Below are positions 25,999 through 33,217 of a stretch of DNA of 64,000 nt, in pieces. The stretch is taken from NCBI RefSeq assembly GCF_002797555.1, contig NZ_PGFA01000006.1, positions 90,090-154,089 on the forward strand, in the 5' to 3' direction. How positions within the stretch are numbered: the first letter of the stretch is position 1; each line of letters opens with the position of its first letter. This DNA comes from Hymenobacter chitinivorans DSM 11115 (GTDB taxonomy: Bacteria; Bacteroidota; Bacteroidia; Cytophagales; Hymenobacteraceae). Below the pieces are notes generated by a model. The model did no database searches and had not been told where the DNA came from. It worked only from the letters and a program-made list of their open reading frames with translations. A program made the position numbers and the translations under genes.

Positions 25999-27039
25999 CT
26001 AACCGCCTAGCTGGCTCTGGCAGCCTTCACTGTGAATGATGATGTTCGCGTCGGCAAGCGTGTAGTAGGCGCCCAACGACTTGCACAACAAGCCGAGCTT
26101 TTCAAACAAAGGCTCGTCGTAGAAGGTGATGCTGACCGTGCAGCTGGCCAGCTTGGCCTTGTCATATACAATGTCAACGCCGTAGGCTTTTTCCAGCGCC
26201 CCCAGCACTTCGGCCACGGGCCGCGCCTCAAATTCGAAGGACTGGGGCGCCAGCACTACCGGCCGGTCTACCAGCTCCTTCTTCAGGCGGCGCCGGGCCG
26301 CCGAGTACACCACCTGCTGGTTGGGCAGCAGCAGCACCCCCTGGGCCGCCGGGTGCGCGGGCGAGGCATCTAGCTGCGCGCCTGCGCGGGCTTGGACGGC
26401 CACCTTACCTTCCAGCACTGCCACCGAAGCATCCTGGCCGGCCGTGTAGGCTTTCACGCGGAAGCTGGTACCAAGCACGGTCGTAACCACTTGGTTGGTG
26501 AATACCAGAAAAGGACGCTGAGGATTTTTGCTGACCTGAAAAAAGGCCTCGCCCTCGAGGTACACTTCCCGGCGGGCGCCCGCCAGGGCCGTGTGGTAGC
26601 GTAAGCGACTGCCCGGGTGCAAGCTGATGCGGCTACTATCGGGCAGCCGGAAGTATTGCACCTGCCGGGTCTGGTTGGTTTGCTGCAGCCACCCGTTGGC
26701 AGAAGCCACCGGGGTAAGATGGGCGGGCACCGGCAACCGGTTGATAGTTAGCATCAACAAGCCAATGCTAACCGCAAGCAGGACCAGGGCCGCAGCCCAG
26801 CGCACCGGGGACGATTGCCACATCGGCACCACCCGAGGCTCGGGCTTGACCAAGCGCCGGTTTTGCCTCAGCCGCGCCCAGATGGTCTGTTCCACCTCGG
26901 CCTGGTTTTGGGCAAGCAGGGCCGGTCCTTCCACTTGCTCCAGCTGGTCGTACCAGTGCTCAACCAACGCCTGTTCCTCGGGCGTACACTGACCGATGAG
27001 GTAGCGTTGTAGGAGCTTGTGAAATTCGGGTTCCGTCAC
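25999..27039 (-). CDS. FecR-family anti-sigma factor
   Basis: A 346-aa inner-membrane anti-sigma factor. Cytoplasmic N-terminus (FHKLLQRYLIGQCTPEEQALVEHWY), one membrane segment (about 79-100, VRWAAALVLLAVSIGLLML), and a periplasmic FecR domain (RLPDSSRISLHPGSRLRY, VYLEGEAFFQV, VLGTSFRVKAY). A C-terminal DUF4974/STN-like region (about 265-346) likely meets the STN domain of SusC. The start is GTG at 27039. It sits between the ECF sigma gene (139 bp upstream) and susC, the standard order for a transducing PUL; it holds the sigma factor until substrate binding is signalled. Confidence 0.93.
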   Translation of the reverse strand: MTEPEFHKLLQRYLIGQCTPEEQALVEHWYDQLEQVEGPALLAQNQAEVEQTIWARLRQNRRLVKPEPRVVPMWQSSPVRWAAALVLLAVSIGLLMLTINRLPVPAHLTPVASANGWLQQTNQTRQVQYFRLPDSSRISLHPGSRLRYHTALAGARREVYLEGEAFFQVSKNPQRPFLVFTNQVVTTVLGTSFRVKAYTAGQDASVAVLEGKVAVQARAGAQLDASPAHPAAQGVLLLPNQQVVYSAARRRLKKELVDRPVVLAPQSFEFEARPVAEVLGALEKAYGVDIVYDKAKLASCTVSITFYDEPLFEKLGLLCKSLGAYYTLADANIIIHSEGCQSQLGG

Positions 27040-27178
27040 GGGGCGAAGGGTTTGGCGGGTGGCTGACTAGGAAGTCACCCAAGTCGCCGATTACCCTCAC
27101 CCCAACCACATTTATTTTCACTCGTGCAGCACTCCTTAGCTGTTTATTCTGCTAAGTGCCTTTCCTGCAATTGTTTAT

Positions 27179-27778
27179 TTATTTTATAAAAAACAAAAAA
27201 GGCCATAGCAACGGAAGAAAATTGCGCAAGTAGTGTCGCATTAGCTTGAGCGACTTGCGCAGGTGATACTCCACCGTTTTCTCTGACAAGTTTACGCGCG
27301 CCGAGATTTCAGGGATGGTGTACTGCTCCAACCGGCTCAAGCGAAAGACCTCCTGGGTTTTTTCGGACAGGTGCTGCATGCCCGCGGCCAGCGCCTCGTT
27401 CAGGTCATTGAGCGCCACGGCGGCTTCCGTGCCCGTGTCGGCGTCAGATAGGTTGAGGCGACAGAAAAGCTCGTAGCTCGTGCGGACCTTTTTCGATTTA
27501 ATGTAATTGATGATGCGGTAGCGAATGGCCGAAAATAAGTAGTGGCTCAGTTGCTGAATGTGAGCGTCGCTGCGTTTGCTCCACAGATTTTCGAACAAAT
27601 CCTGCACCAGCTCCTCGGCAACCTCCCGGTTTTTCAACTTCCCGTAGGCAACGTTGAAAAGTTGATAACTGTACCGTTTATATAGCTCCTCGAAAGCTGT
27701 TTCATCGCCCGCTTGCATTGCCTCAAGCAAGACAGCATCCGGCCGGGAAGCATCATTTGGCAGAGCAGCAGACTTCAC
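27179..27778 (-). CDS. ECF sigma factor (RpoE-like), PUL regulator
   Basis: A 199-aa sigma-70 family ECF factor. Region 2 spans about 30-95 (AFEELYKRYSYQLFNVAYGKL, VQDLFENLWSKR, YLFSAIRYRIINYIKSKK). Region 4 spans about 130-185 (LSEKTQEVFRLSRLEQYTIPEISARVNLSEKTVEYHLRKSL). The start is GTG at 27778; the first ATG inside would cut into region 2. It ends in a hydrophobic tail (LLWPFLFFIK), unusual for a sigma factor but seen in some Bacteroidota ECFs. With FecR and SusC downstream it should switch on the PUL when substrate is present. Confidence 0.93.
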   Translation of the reverse strand: MKSAALPNDASRPDAVLLEAMQAGDETAFEELYKRYSYQLFNVAYGKLKNREVAEELVQDLFENLWSKRSDAHIQQLSHYLFSAIRYRIINYIKSKKVRTSYELFCRLNLSDADTGTEAAVALNDLNEALAAGMQHLSEKTQEVFRLSRLEQYTIPEISARVNLSEKTVEYHLRKSLKLMRHYLRNFLPLLWPFLFFIK

Positions 27779-27983
27779 GTAAATTAAAATTTAGCAGACA
27801 CTACAAGTGCTAGCGAATATACAATTGAATGCCAATTAATTCCACTGGCTAGCCCTTCCTTTCACTCGGCACCCGTTGGGGTTGTGCAAGTGTAAGTGGT
27901 AATGCTCCGCTACAATAAAATGTTTTATTTATTGCTGCTTCACGTGCCTTGGTTCAAGATTTCTGGGAGGCCATCAACACCAC

Positions 27984-28020
27984 AAAAAAAGCGTTCCGGC
28001 CATAAGCCAGAACGCTTTTG
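27984..28020 (-). terminator. Terminator of the Spy-like gene
   Basis: On the minus strand CAAAAGCGTTCTGGC, a short loop, then GCCGGAACGC is followed by seven U. One mismatch interrupts the stem. It lies 66 bp after the stop at 28,086. The rest of the 307-bp gap (27,779-28,085) is AT-rich upstream DNA of the sigma gene, in which I find no further feature. Confidence 0.8.
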
Positions 28021-28085
28021 AAGATTTGGGTAAGGGCAAGCCGCGCGGGACAGGGCTTTTTTGCTTACACACGGTTAGCCGGGAC

Positions 28086-28562
28086 TTAGCTTTCGGTGGC
28101 TTTCACCTTCACCTTGCCTTTTTTGGCTTTCACTTTATCACCCGGCACGCCGTTCTGGCCGAAGCCCCGGCCGCGGCCCATTTGGTCTTTCTGGAGCTGA
28201 CTGAACTTGGCGTACTGGTCGGCCGTCAGGACTTCCTTGAACTGAGCGTCGTATTTCTCGCGGTTGGCCTTCATCTGGGCCCCTAGCTGGGCCCGGTCGG
28301 CGCCTTCGGGCTTGCCCTGGCCGCGCAGGGCCTGCATTTCCTGCTCGCGGGTCAGCAGAATCTGCTTGATGCGGCTACTTTGGTCGGCGGTGAGGCCCAG
28401 CTCTTTGGTGAGCTGCTCGCTGCGGCGGGTGGCGCGCTCATCGGGCGAAACCTGGCGGTGCTCCCGGCCCTGGGCGGGCGGCGTAGCGGATGGCGTTTGG
28501 GCCGCGGCGCTACCAATGGTTAAGGCAAAAGCGGCTACGAAAGGAAACAGGGGAAATTTCAT
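28086..28562 (-). CDS. Spy/LTXXQ-like periplasmic protein
   Basis: A 158-aa exported protein: signal peptide (1-21, ends SAAAQ), then a helical region with the LTxxQ pattern twice: LGLTADQSSRIKQILLTREQEM (about 55-77) and VLTADQYAKFSQLQKDQMG (about 112-130). This spacing is that of Spy/CpxP-like periplasmic chaperones and Bacteroidota DUF4890 relatives. The C-terminus is a basic tail (KVKAKKGKVKVKATES). A role in envelope stress or metal response is plausible from the family but not shown. Single gene with its own terminator. Confidence 0.78.
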   Translation of the reverse strand: MKFPLFPFVAAFALTIGSAAAQTPSATPPAQGREHRQVSPDERATRRSEQLTKELGLTADQSSRIKQILLTREQEMQALRGQGKPEGADRAQLGAQMKANREKYDAQFKEVLTADQYAKFSQLQKDQMGRGRGFGQNGVPGDKVKAKKGKVKVKATES

Positions 28563-28645
28563 CGGAGAAGAGAATTAAAAGGAATTACGAGTATTTGATT
28601 GGGTTTGGGGCCCCGGGTTTAAATGGCGGCGCTTAGCGGCGGCGC

Positions 28646-29092
28646 TTAGTGGCGGCCATCGTAGCGGTTGTCGTTGCGGTGCTGGGCTTCCCAGCGGGCC
28701 CGCTCAGCGGCCGTCACGCGGTGGTTGCGGTCGTAGCCGTAGTTGAAGTCCCGATCGTTACGGTCGTTGCGGCGGCGCTCCTCGTCGAGGCGGCGCTGGG
28801 CTTCCAGGCGGCGCTGATCCTCCAGGCGCTCCCGCTCCAGACGGGCCCGTTCGGCCGAGGTCAGCTTGTTGTCGTTACGGTGGGCGGCTTCCCAGCGGGC
28901 CCGCTCGGCGGCCGTCACGCGGTGGTTGCGGTCGTAGCCGTAGTTGAAGTCCCGGTCGTTACGGTCGTTGCGGCGGTCGTCGTCGCGGCGGTCGTTTTTC
29001 CAGTCGGAGCCGGGGGCGGGAGCGGCGGCGAAAGAGTTGGTAGAAGCCAGCAGGGCAAAAGCGGCGGCCAGGGAAAGCAGGGAAGTTTTCAT
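28646..29092 (-). CDS. Secreted highly charged protein with internal duplication
   Basis: A 148-aa protein with a clear signal peptide (MKTSLLSLAAAFALLASTNSFA), then a hydrophilic Arg/Asp/Asn/Glu-rich body. The block RNDRNDRDFNYGYDRNHRV continuing TAAERARWEA.HRNDN occurs twice (about 42-75 and 108-143), separated by a Glu/Arg-rich helical linker (SAERARLERERLEDQRRLEA). I do not recognise a family. The duplication is also at DNA level (28,670-28,775 and 28,871-28,976, 201 bp apart, differing at only a handful of positions), so it is recent or under gene conversion. Predicted LytTR-type sites lie about 150-200 bp upstream. Confidence 0.75.
   Translation of the reverse strand: MKTSLLSLAAAFALLASTNSFAAAPAPGSDWKNDRRDDDRRNDRNDRDFNYGYDRNHRVTAAERARWEAAHRNDNKLTSAERARLERERLEDQRRLEAQRRLDEERRRNDRNDRDFNYGYDRNHRVTAAERARWEAQHRNDNRYDGRH
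28670..28976. repeat. 106-bp direct duplication inside a gene
   Basis: Copies at 28,670-28,775 and 28,871-28,976 are offset by exactly 201 bp (67 codons), so the reading frame is kept. Copy number changes between strains would change protein length in whole repeats. Confidence 0.8.
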
Positions 29093-29236
29093 GGGAAGAA
29101 GGAAAGTAGCAGTGGAAGGGAAAGGCTACCGCGCCTGGTCAGGTGGAGGGCAAGCCGGTGAAAAGTTGGTTTCAAGCGCTTGATTCCCTCTTTGCAAGCC
29201 TGGTGCCACCTCCGGGCTCCGGGCCCGGCCGCCGCC

Positions 29237-29292
29237 CTTTCATCGGCAGAAGCCCCGCTTCCATCGGCCGCCGCCCCGATTCAGCCGACCGA
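29237..29292 (-). promoter_or_regulatory. Predicted LytTR operator upstream of the charged-protein gene
   Basis: Three direct repeats in 21-bp steps on the + strand: TTTCATCGGCAG (29238), TTCCATCGGCCG (29259) and TTCAGCCGACC (29280); the first two 21-bp rows (29243, 29264) match at about 15 of 21 positions. LytTR domains bind pairs of ~9-bp direct repeats about two helical turns apart. The same core lies before lytS and the Kelch operon. Assignment is inference. Confidence 0.5.
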
Positions 29293-29500
29293 AACCGGCC
29301 CGGGAACGGCAGTTTTGCGCCTTGCCCGCCCCTTTTTCGCCCCGCGAAGCCCCGCCGTGGCAGCCGGCGCCACCCTATTAAAGCCGCACAGCGCCCTTTT
29401 TACCCTCGACTGGCTTTTTCCCTGACGGCGCAGTGGGCTTTCCTGGTCGCCAGCTGTTTGGGCGGCGGGCAATGGCTTCCCGCCGCGGCGGGAGCCTATC

Positions 29501-29806
29501 GGCACCGGTGCCGGGCCTATTTCACTAAGCTTGGAAGTATCCGGCACCGGTGCCGGGCATATGCAGCCGAGGCGAGAAGTCGTCGGCACCGGTGCCAAGT
29601 GTGTGAAGTTGAAGTGAGAAGCATCTGGCACCGGTGCCGAGTGTGTACAGTTGAAGTAGAACTAACCTGGCACCGGTGCCGAGCTATTGGTGAGGGTCTG
29701 TTAATGCATTTGCACCAGTGTTGCTACTCAATAGCAAGCCCAGGAAGTTATTACCACCGGTGGCAATGACTTCCTGGGCTTGTTATAGGCATTTGCTACC
29801 GGTGGC
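29501..29806. repeat. Eight palindromes in exact 42-bp register
   Basis: GGCACCGGTGCC is perfect at 29501, 29543, 29585, 29627 and 29669. Degenerate copies continue in the same register at 29711 (TGCACCAGTGTT), 29753 (ACCACCGGTGGC) and 29795 (GCTACCGGTGGC). The 30-bp spacers are partly alike (spacers 3 and 4 share GTGTGT and AGTTGAAGT), so the array grew by duplication. No cas genes. 42 bp is four helical turns, so all palindromes face the same side of the DNA. Function unknown; see findings. Confidence 0.9.
29735..29782. repeat. 14-bp inverted repeat centred on array unit 7
   Basis: CAAGCCCAGGAAGT (29735-29748) and ACTTCCTGGGCTTG (29769-29782) are perfect inverted repeats whose centre (29758.5) is also the centre of the palindrome CCACCGGTGG. 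As RNA it could form a long stem just after the DUF4270 stop (52 bp away) and might serve as that operon's terminator, though there is no strong U run. Confidence 0.7.
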
Positions 29807-29833
29807 AGCAGGCTGCCGAGCAGGCTGGATTAG

Positions 29834-31159
29834 TTAGAGCGTGACGCGGGTGTAGTACATGCGCAGGCGCAGTGGGTGGGCGGTCTTGCGGGCACTGCCC
29901 AGCACCGTACGCTCGGGGGAGGCGGCAGTTTCGGAACCCAACAGGATGCCCTGGTTTAGCAACGTGCCGCGCAATACGCCTTGCACGTAGGCCGTCAGGC
30001 CCAGGGAGTAGCGGCCCTGGTCGAGGCCGGTGCGCTCCGACACGCCCCGCTGGTAGGTCAGCGGGGCCAGGGTTCCGTCGCTGGCCAGGAAGTAGGCGCC
30101 GTTGCGGTTGGCGCGGTCGGTGAGGCGGGCGTAGAGCGTGGCGGGCGGGGGCCAGAACTGGTTTTCGGCGCTGCTCACCGTCTCAATCTGGAGCTGGGCC
30201 GAGTTGATGACGATGGTGCCGCCCAATTCCCTGAGCTGGGCCAGGTAGGGAAACTCCAGCTTGGTTTTGAGCCCCAGCCCGGCCTGGATAAAGGTTTCTT
30301 CCCCGGTGGCGGTGCTGCCCAGGGCTTGCCGGATGCCGGTGAGCGAGGCCAGTGGGGTGCCGGTGCGGTCGGCCTGGAGCTGGAAGAAGTGGGTAAAGTC
30401 GCCGGCCAGGCTGATAGGATAACTCAGGGCTTCGGTGGGTGCGGCCGGGTCGTGGTAGTAGAGGAGCAGTGAGCAGGCGGCCGCGCGGAAGCGCACCAGG
30501 GCCGCGTCGTCGGCGGTGGCGGGCGTGAGCACCAGGCCCGGCAGGCGACTTTGCAGCTCACCCAGGGTAGTCAGCTGGTTGTTCTGGCCGGCCTGCCACA
30601 GCTCCTGGCCCAGGCTGTTATCGAGGCGCACCCGCACCGTACCCAAACCGGCCCGGGCCCGGAAGCTGCGGTGGCCCAGCACGGCCGGGGCATAAGTCAG
30701 AGCGTCGTTGGCGAAGTAGGTTTTATTGACCTGAAAGCCCTGCGTCAGCCGGTGCACTTCCAGCTGCTGGGTGCGGGTGGTGTCGCCGTAGCGGTAGGTA
30801 TCGGTCGTGAGCACCAGCACCAGGGAGTCGTAGCGCAGGCCGGGGTCGGGGGTGAAGGCTGCCGTGAGGCCCGCCTGCAGGTAGCTGCGGCCGGTGATGG
30901 TACCCAGGCGCGGGTCGTGGTAGCGGCCCAGCAGCAGGTAGCTGGTCGTGGCCGAGGGCACCGAGTCGGTAAGCACCGTGCTGGCCCGCACCGTAAGCGT
31001 ATCGGTGTAGGCCGCGGCCAGGGCCACCGACTTGGGCGCGGGCAACTCCTCGCCCAGGTCGTCGGGGTCGGTGCAGGCGCCCAGGACCAGCAGCAGCGCG
31101 GGCAGGGCGCGGGGCAGCAGCGGCCAGAGAGCGGCGAAATACAGGCGCAGCTTACTCAT
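29834..31159 (-). CDS. DUF4270 lipoprotein
   Basis: A 441-aa predicted lipoprotein: signal peptide with lipobox LVLGAC (Cys at about residue 29), followed by TDPDDLGEEL, then a long beta-rich body with the DUF4270 traits (YLLLGRYHDPRLGTITGRSYLQ near the start, a central LSLAGDFTHFF-like segment, and VLGSARKTAHPLRLRMYYTRV at the end). The family is widespread in Bacteroidota and has no known function; it is probably exposed on the outer membrane. Its start overlaps the end of the Kelch gene by 8 bp, so they are coupled. The 42-bp palindrome array begins 28 bp past its stop. Confidence 0.85.
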   Translation of the reverse strand: MSKLRLYFAALWPLLPRALPALLLVLGACTDPDDLGEELPAPKSVALAAAYTDTLTVRASTVLTDSVPSATTSYLLLGRYHDPRLGTITGRSYLQAGLTAAFTPDPGLRYDSLVLVLTTDTYRYGDTTRTQQLEVHRLTQGFQVNKTYFANDALTYAPAVLGHRSFRARAGLGTVRVRLDNSLGQELWQAGQNNQLTTLGELQSRLPGLVLTPATADDAALVRFRAAACSLLLYYHDPAAPTEALSYPISLAGDFTHFFQLQADRTGTPLASLTGIRQALGSTATGEETFIQAGLGLKTKLEFPYLAQLRELGGTIVINSAQLQIETVSSAENQFWPPPATLYARLTDRANRNGAYFLASDGTLAPLTYQRGVSERTGLDQGRYSLGLTAYVQGVLRGTLLNQGILLGSETAASPERTVLGSARKTAHPLRLRMYYTRVTL

Positions 31160-32159
31160 TGGCCGCGTCGGGGGCCAGTTCCCAGGTATCGTCGAGGCGG
31201 GTGCTGCCCGAGTTGCCCAGGCTCACGTAGCCCCGGTCGCCGAGGGCAAAGCCCACCGGGTAGGTGCGGCTGGCGCCGGCAAAGGCCGTTTTCACCGTCC
31301 AGGTATCAGCCGTGGGGTTGTATTCCCAGCAGTCGGTCTTGTTGCCGCTGTTGGCGCCCAGGGCCACGTAGCCTTTCTCCCCGACGACGAAGCTGGCCGC
31401 GTTCTGCCGGGGCAGGGCGCTGTAGTCGTAGTCCAGGTCGTCGTTGCTGTCGTCGTGGTACACGAGGTCCTTGTGCTGGGTCCAGAGCTCGGTGGCCGGG
31501 TCATACGACCAGATATCGGTCTGGAAGATGCCGTTGTCGGCGCCCAGCAGCAGGTAGCCGGTGCTGCCGATGGTCATGGCCGTGGCGCCCATGCGCTTGT
31601 TGCCACCGAAGCTGGGTTTCTGGGTCCAGGAGTCGGTAGCGGGGTCGTACTGCCAGAAGTCCTTCTTGGAATTGCCGTCGTAGCCCGTGCCCACGTAGCC
31701 CTTGCCGCCGATGGTCATGGCCGCGGCGTTGTAGCGGGCCGAGCCGCCAAAGTCAGCCTTGCGGGTCCACTGGTCGAGGCTGGGGTCGTACTGCCAGAAG
31801 TCCTTGAGCCGGTTCACTCCGTCGTAGCCGGTGCCCACGTAGCCTTTGCCATCGGCGGCGAAGGCCACGGCCAGGTAGCGGCCCACGCCGGGGAAGCTGG
31901 CCCGCTGCCGCCAGGTATTGGTGGTGCGGTTGTACTCCCAGAAGTCGGTAAACTTATCGATGCCGTCGGTGCCCAGGCCCACGTAGGCTTTGTCGCCGAT
32001 GGTAAAGCTAACGGCCGAGTTGCGGGCCAGGCCTTCAAACTGGGAGCGACTGGTCCAGACGCCCAGCACCGGCGCCGTGGCATCGTCGTCTTTGGAGCAG
32101 GAGCTCAGAAGGCCCAGAGCCAGGGCAAACAGCAGGGTCAGCGGGAGTAATTTTTTCAT
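31152..32159 (-). CDS. Kelch-repeat lipoprotein
   Basis: A 335-aa lipoprotein (lipobox LLSSC, Cys at about 21) with about six Kelch-like blades. Each has a GDKAYVGLG / GKGYVGTGYD core and a following FW.Y......W motif, e.g. DFWEYNRTTNTWRQRASFPG, DFWQYDPSLDQWTRKADFGG, DFWQYDPATDSWTQKPSFGG. The blades make a beta-propeller, usually a protein- or glycan-binding surface. It precedes DUF4270 in one operon; this pairing and the nearby LytTR system suggest a regulated surface complex (inference). The 308-bp region upstream holds predicted LytTR sites and the lytT terminator. Confidence 0.88.
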   Translation of the reverse strand: MKKLLPLTLLFALALGLLSSCSKDDDATAPVLGVWTSRSQFEGLARNSAVSFTIGDKAYVGLGTDGIDKFTDFWEYNRTTNTWRQRASFPGVGRYLAVAFAADGKGYVGTGYDGVNRLKDFWQYDPSLDQWTRKADFGGSARYNAAAMTIGGKGYVGTGYDGNSKKDFWQYDPATDSWTQKPSFGGNKRMGATAMTIGSTGYLLLGADNGIFQTDIWSYDPATELWTQHKDLVYHDDSNDDLDYDYSALPRQNAASFVVGEKGYVALGANSGNKTDCWEYNPTADTWTVKTAFAGASRTYPVGFALGDRGYVSLGNSGSTRLDDTWELAPDAANE

Positions 32160-32301
32160 AAAGCGAACAGCAAACAGTTAGTTGGTTTACAGCAGGAGGA
32201 GCATCGAGAAGGCCGTAGCGTTGCAGCGCCCCGGCCTTCCTTCCGCTTTTTTCACTCACTGGGGCAAACCTAGGCCCGGCTCCGGCGGCCGTCCACCGCA
32301 C

Positions 32302-32370
32302 TCGGCCACCGCCCCAAGTTCCTAGACCAACCACCCGATTCCGTCGGCTGGCTTCCGGGTTTCCGACCAG
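32302..32370 (-). promoter_or_regulatory. Predicted LytTR operator of the Kelch-DUF4270 operon
   Basis: TCGGCC at 32302, TAGACC at 32323 and TCGGCT at 32344 are spaced exactly 21 bp, with TTC just before the second and third; a fourth, CCGACC at 32363, is 2 bp out of phase. The set lies 143-211 bp upstream of the Kelch start and resembles the sites before lytS. Inference from spacing and core similarity. Confidence 0.45.
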
Positions 32371-32402
32371 TTTTACACCTCTTTTTTGCGCCCATTCGGC
32401 CA

Positions 32403-32437
32403 CAAAAAAGCCCGGCCACCACGCGGGCAGCCGGGTT
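32403..32437 (-). terminator. Terminator of the lytS-lytT operon
   Basis: On the minus strand ACCCGGC, a 13-base loop, then GCCGGGCTTTTTT: a short GC stem with six U, 31 bp after the response regulator stop. Confidence 0.75.
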
Positions 32438-32467
32438 GTCAGGCCAGAAAAAAGGCCACGCTAGACC

Positions 32468-33217
32468 TTAGGTCCAGCGGCTCATAAACTGCAGAAAGGC
32501 TTCCTTGTACTGGTCACTGACGGCCAGCGTGGCCGAGCCAATCTGCACGGTATTGCGGCGCACGGCCTCGATCTTGTCGAGGGCCACGATAAAGGAGCGG
32601 TGAATGCGCAAAAACCGGCGGGCGGGCAACTTTTCCTCCATGCTCTTGAGACTCATCAAGGACAGTAGCGGCCGGGGGGCGCTGCGCAAATGCACTTTCA
32701 CGTAGTCCTTGAGGCCCTCCACGTAGAGAATATCGTCGAGGGCCACGCGCACCAGCTCATACTCCACTTTGAGAAAAATAAAGTCGTCCTCGGGCGCCGC
32801 GGAAGGTGCGGGCGCCGCGGGGGCCGGGGCCTGGTGGAGTTCGGCGTAGGCCCGGGCCTTGGTAGCGGCCCGCAGAAACTCCTCGTAGCTGAAGGGCTTG
32901 ACCAGGTAGTCCAGGGCATCCACGCGGTAGCCATCGAGGGCGTACTGGTTGAAGGCGGTGGTGAAAATGATGCGCGGCCCGGAGCCGGCCGGGCCGCGGT
33001 CCAGCACCCGGGCCAGCTCCAGGCCGGTCAGCTCGGGCATCTGAATATCGAGGAAGAGCAGGTCCAGGTCGGGGTGCTCGTGCAGGCTGCGCAGGGCTTC
33101 CACCCCGCTCGAATACTTGCCCACCAGCTGCAGAAAGGGCGTTTGCTCGATGAAGGCAGCCACCATGCCCAGGGCCAGGGGCTCATCATCGACGGCAATA
33201 CACTTGAGAATCGTCAT
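32468..33217 (-). CDS. LytTR-family response regulator
   Basis: A 249-aa two-domain regulator. The receiver domain (1-125) has acidic Asp10/Asp11, phosphoacceptor Asp57 (LLFLDIQMPELTG), the conserved Thr (FTTAF) and Lys (YLVKPFSYEEF). After an Ala/Pro linker (PAPAAPAPSAAP), the LytTR DNA-binding domain (about 145-249) has the family pattern FLKVEYELVRVALDDILYVEGLKDYVKVHL and FLRIHRSFIVALDKIEAV. Phosphorylated LytTR proteins bind tandem direct repeats and bend DNA. It overlaps lytS by 4 bp (ATGA), so it is translationally coupled. Likely targets are the 21-bp repeat sets nearby. Confidence 0.95.
   Translation of the reverse strand: MTILKCIAVDDEPLALGMVAAFIEQTPFLQLVGKYSSGVEALRSLHEHPDLDLLFLDIQMPELTGLELARVLDRGPAGSGPRIIFTTAFNQYALDGYRVDALDYLVKPFSYEEFLRAATKARAYAELHQAPAPAAPAPSAAPEDDFIFLKVEYELVRVALDDILYVEGLKDYVKVHLRSAPRPLLSLMSLKSMEEKLPARRFLRIHRSFIVALDKIEAVRRNTVQIGSATLAVSDQYKEAFLQFMSRWT

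Larger units (their letters stand above)
29093..29833. other. 741-bp non-coding stretch
   Basis: No convincing gene. It holds, from the charged-protein gene outward: unremarkable DNA (29,093-29,236), three 21-bp spaced repeats (29,237-29,292), C-rich unassigned DNA to about 29,470, a GC hairpin (29,474-29,496) and the 42-bp palindrome array (29,501-29,806). Open frames on both strands cross it but have odd composition and no start context. Confidence 0.7.

Noticed and set aside
29143..29769. 208-codon plus-strand open frame with a 14-residue HRCR repeat
   Set aside because: It runs through clearly non-coding DNA, has Cys/His/Trp/Arg-rich composition unlike neighbours, no start context, and the periodicity is a by-product of 42 being divisible by 3. 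It is kept only as an alternative explanation of the array.
29501..29806. CRISPR array
   Set aside because: Repeats are only 12 bp and fully palindromic, spacers are similar to each other, and no cas genes are near. A repeat-derived array fits better.
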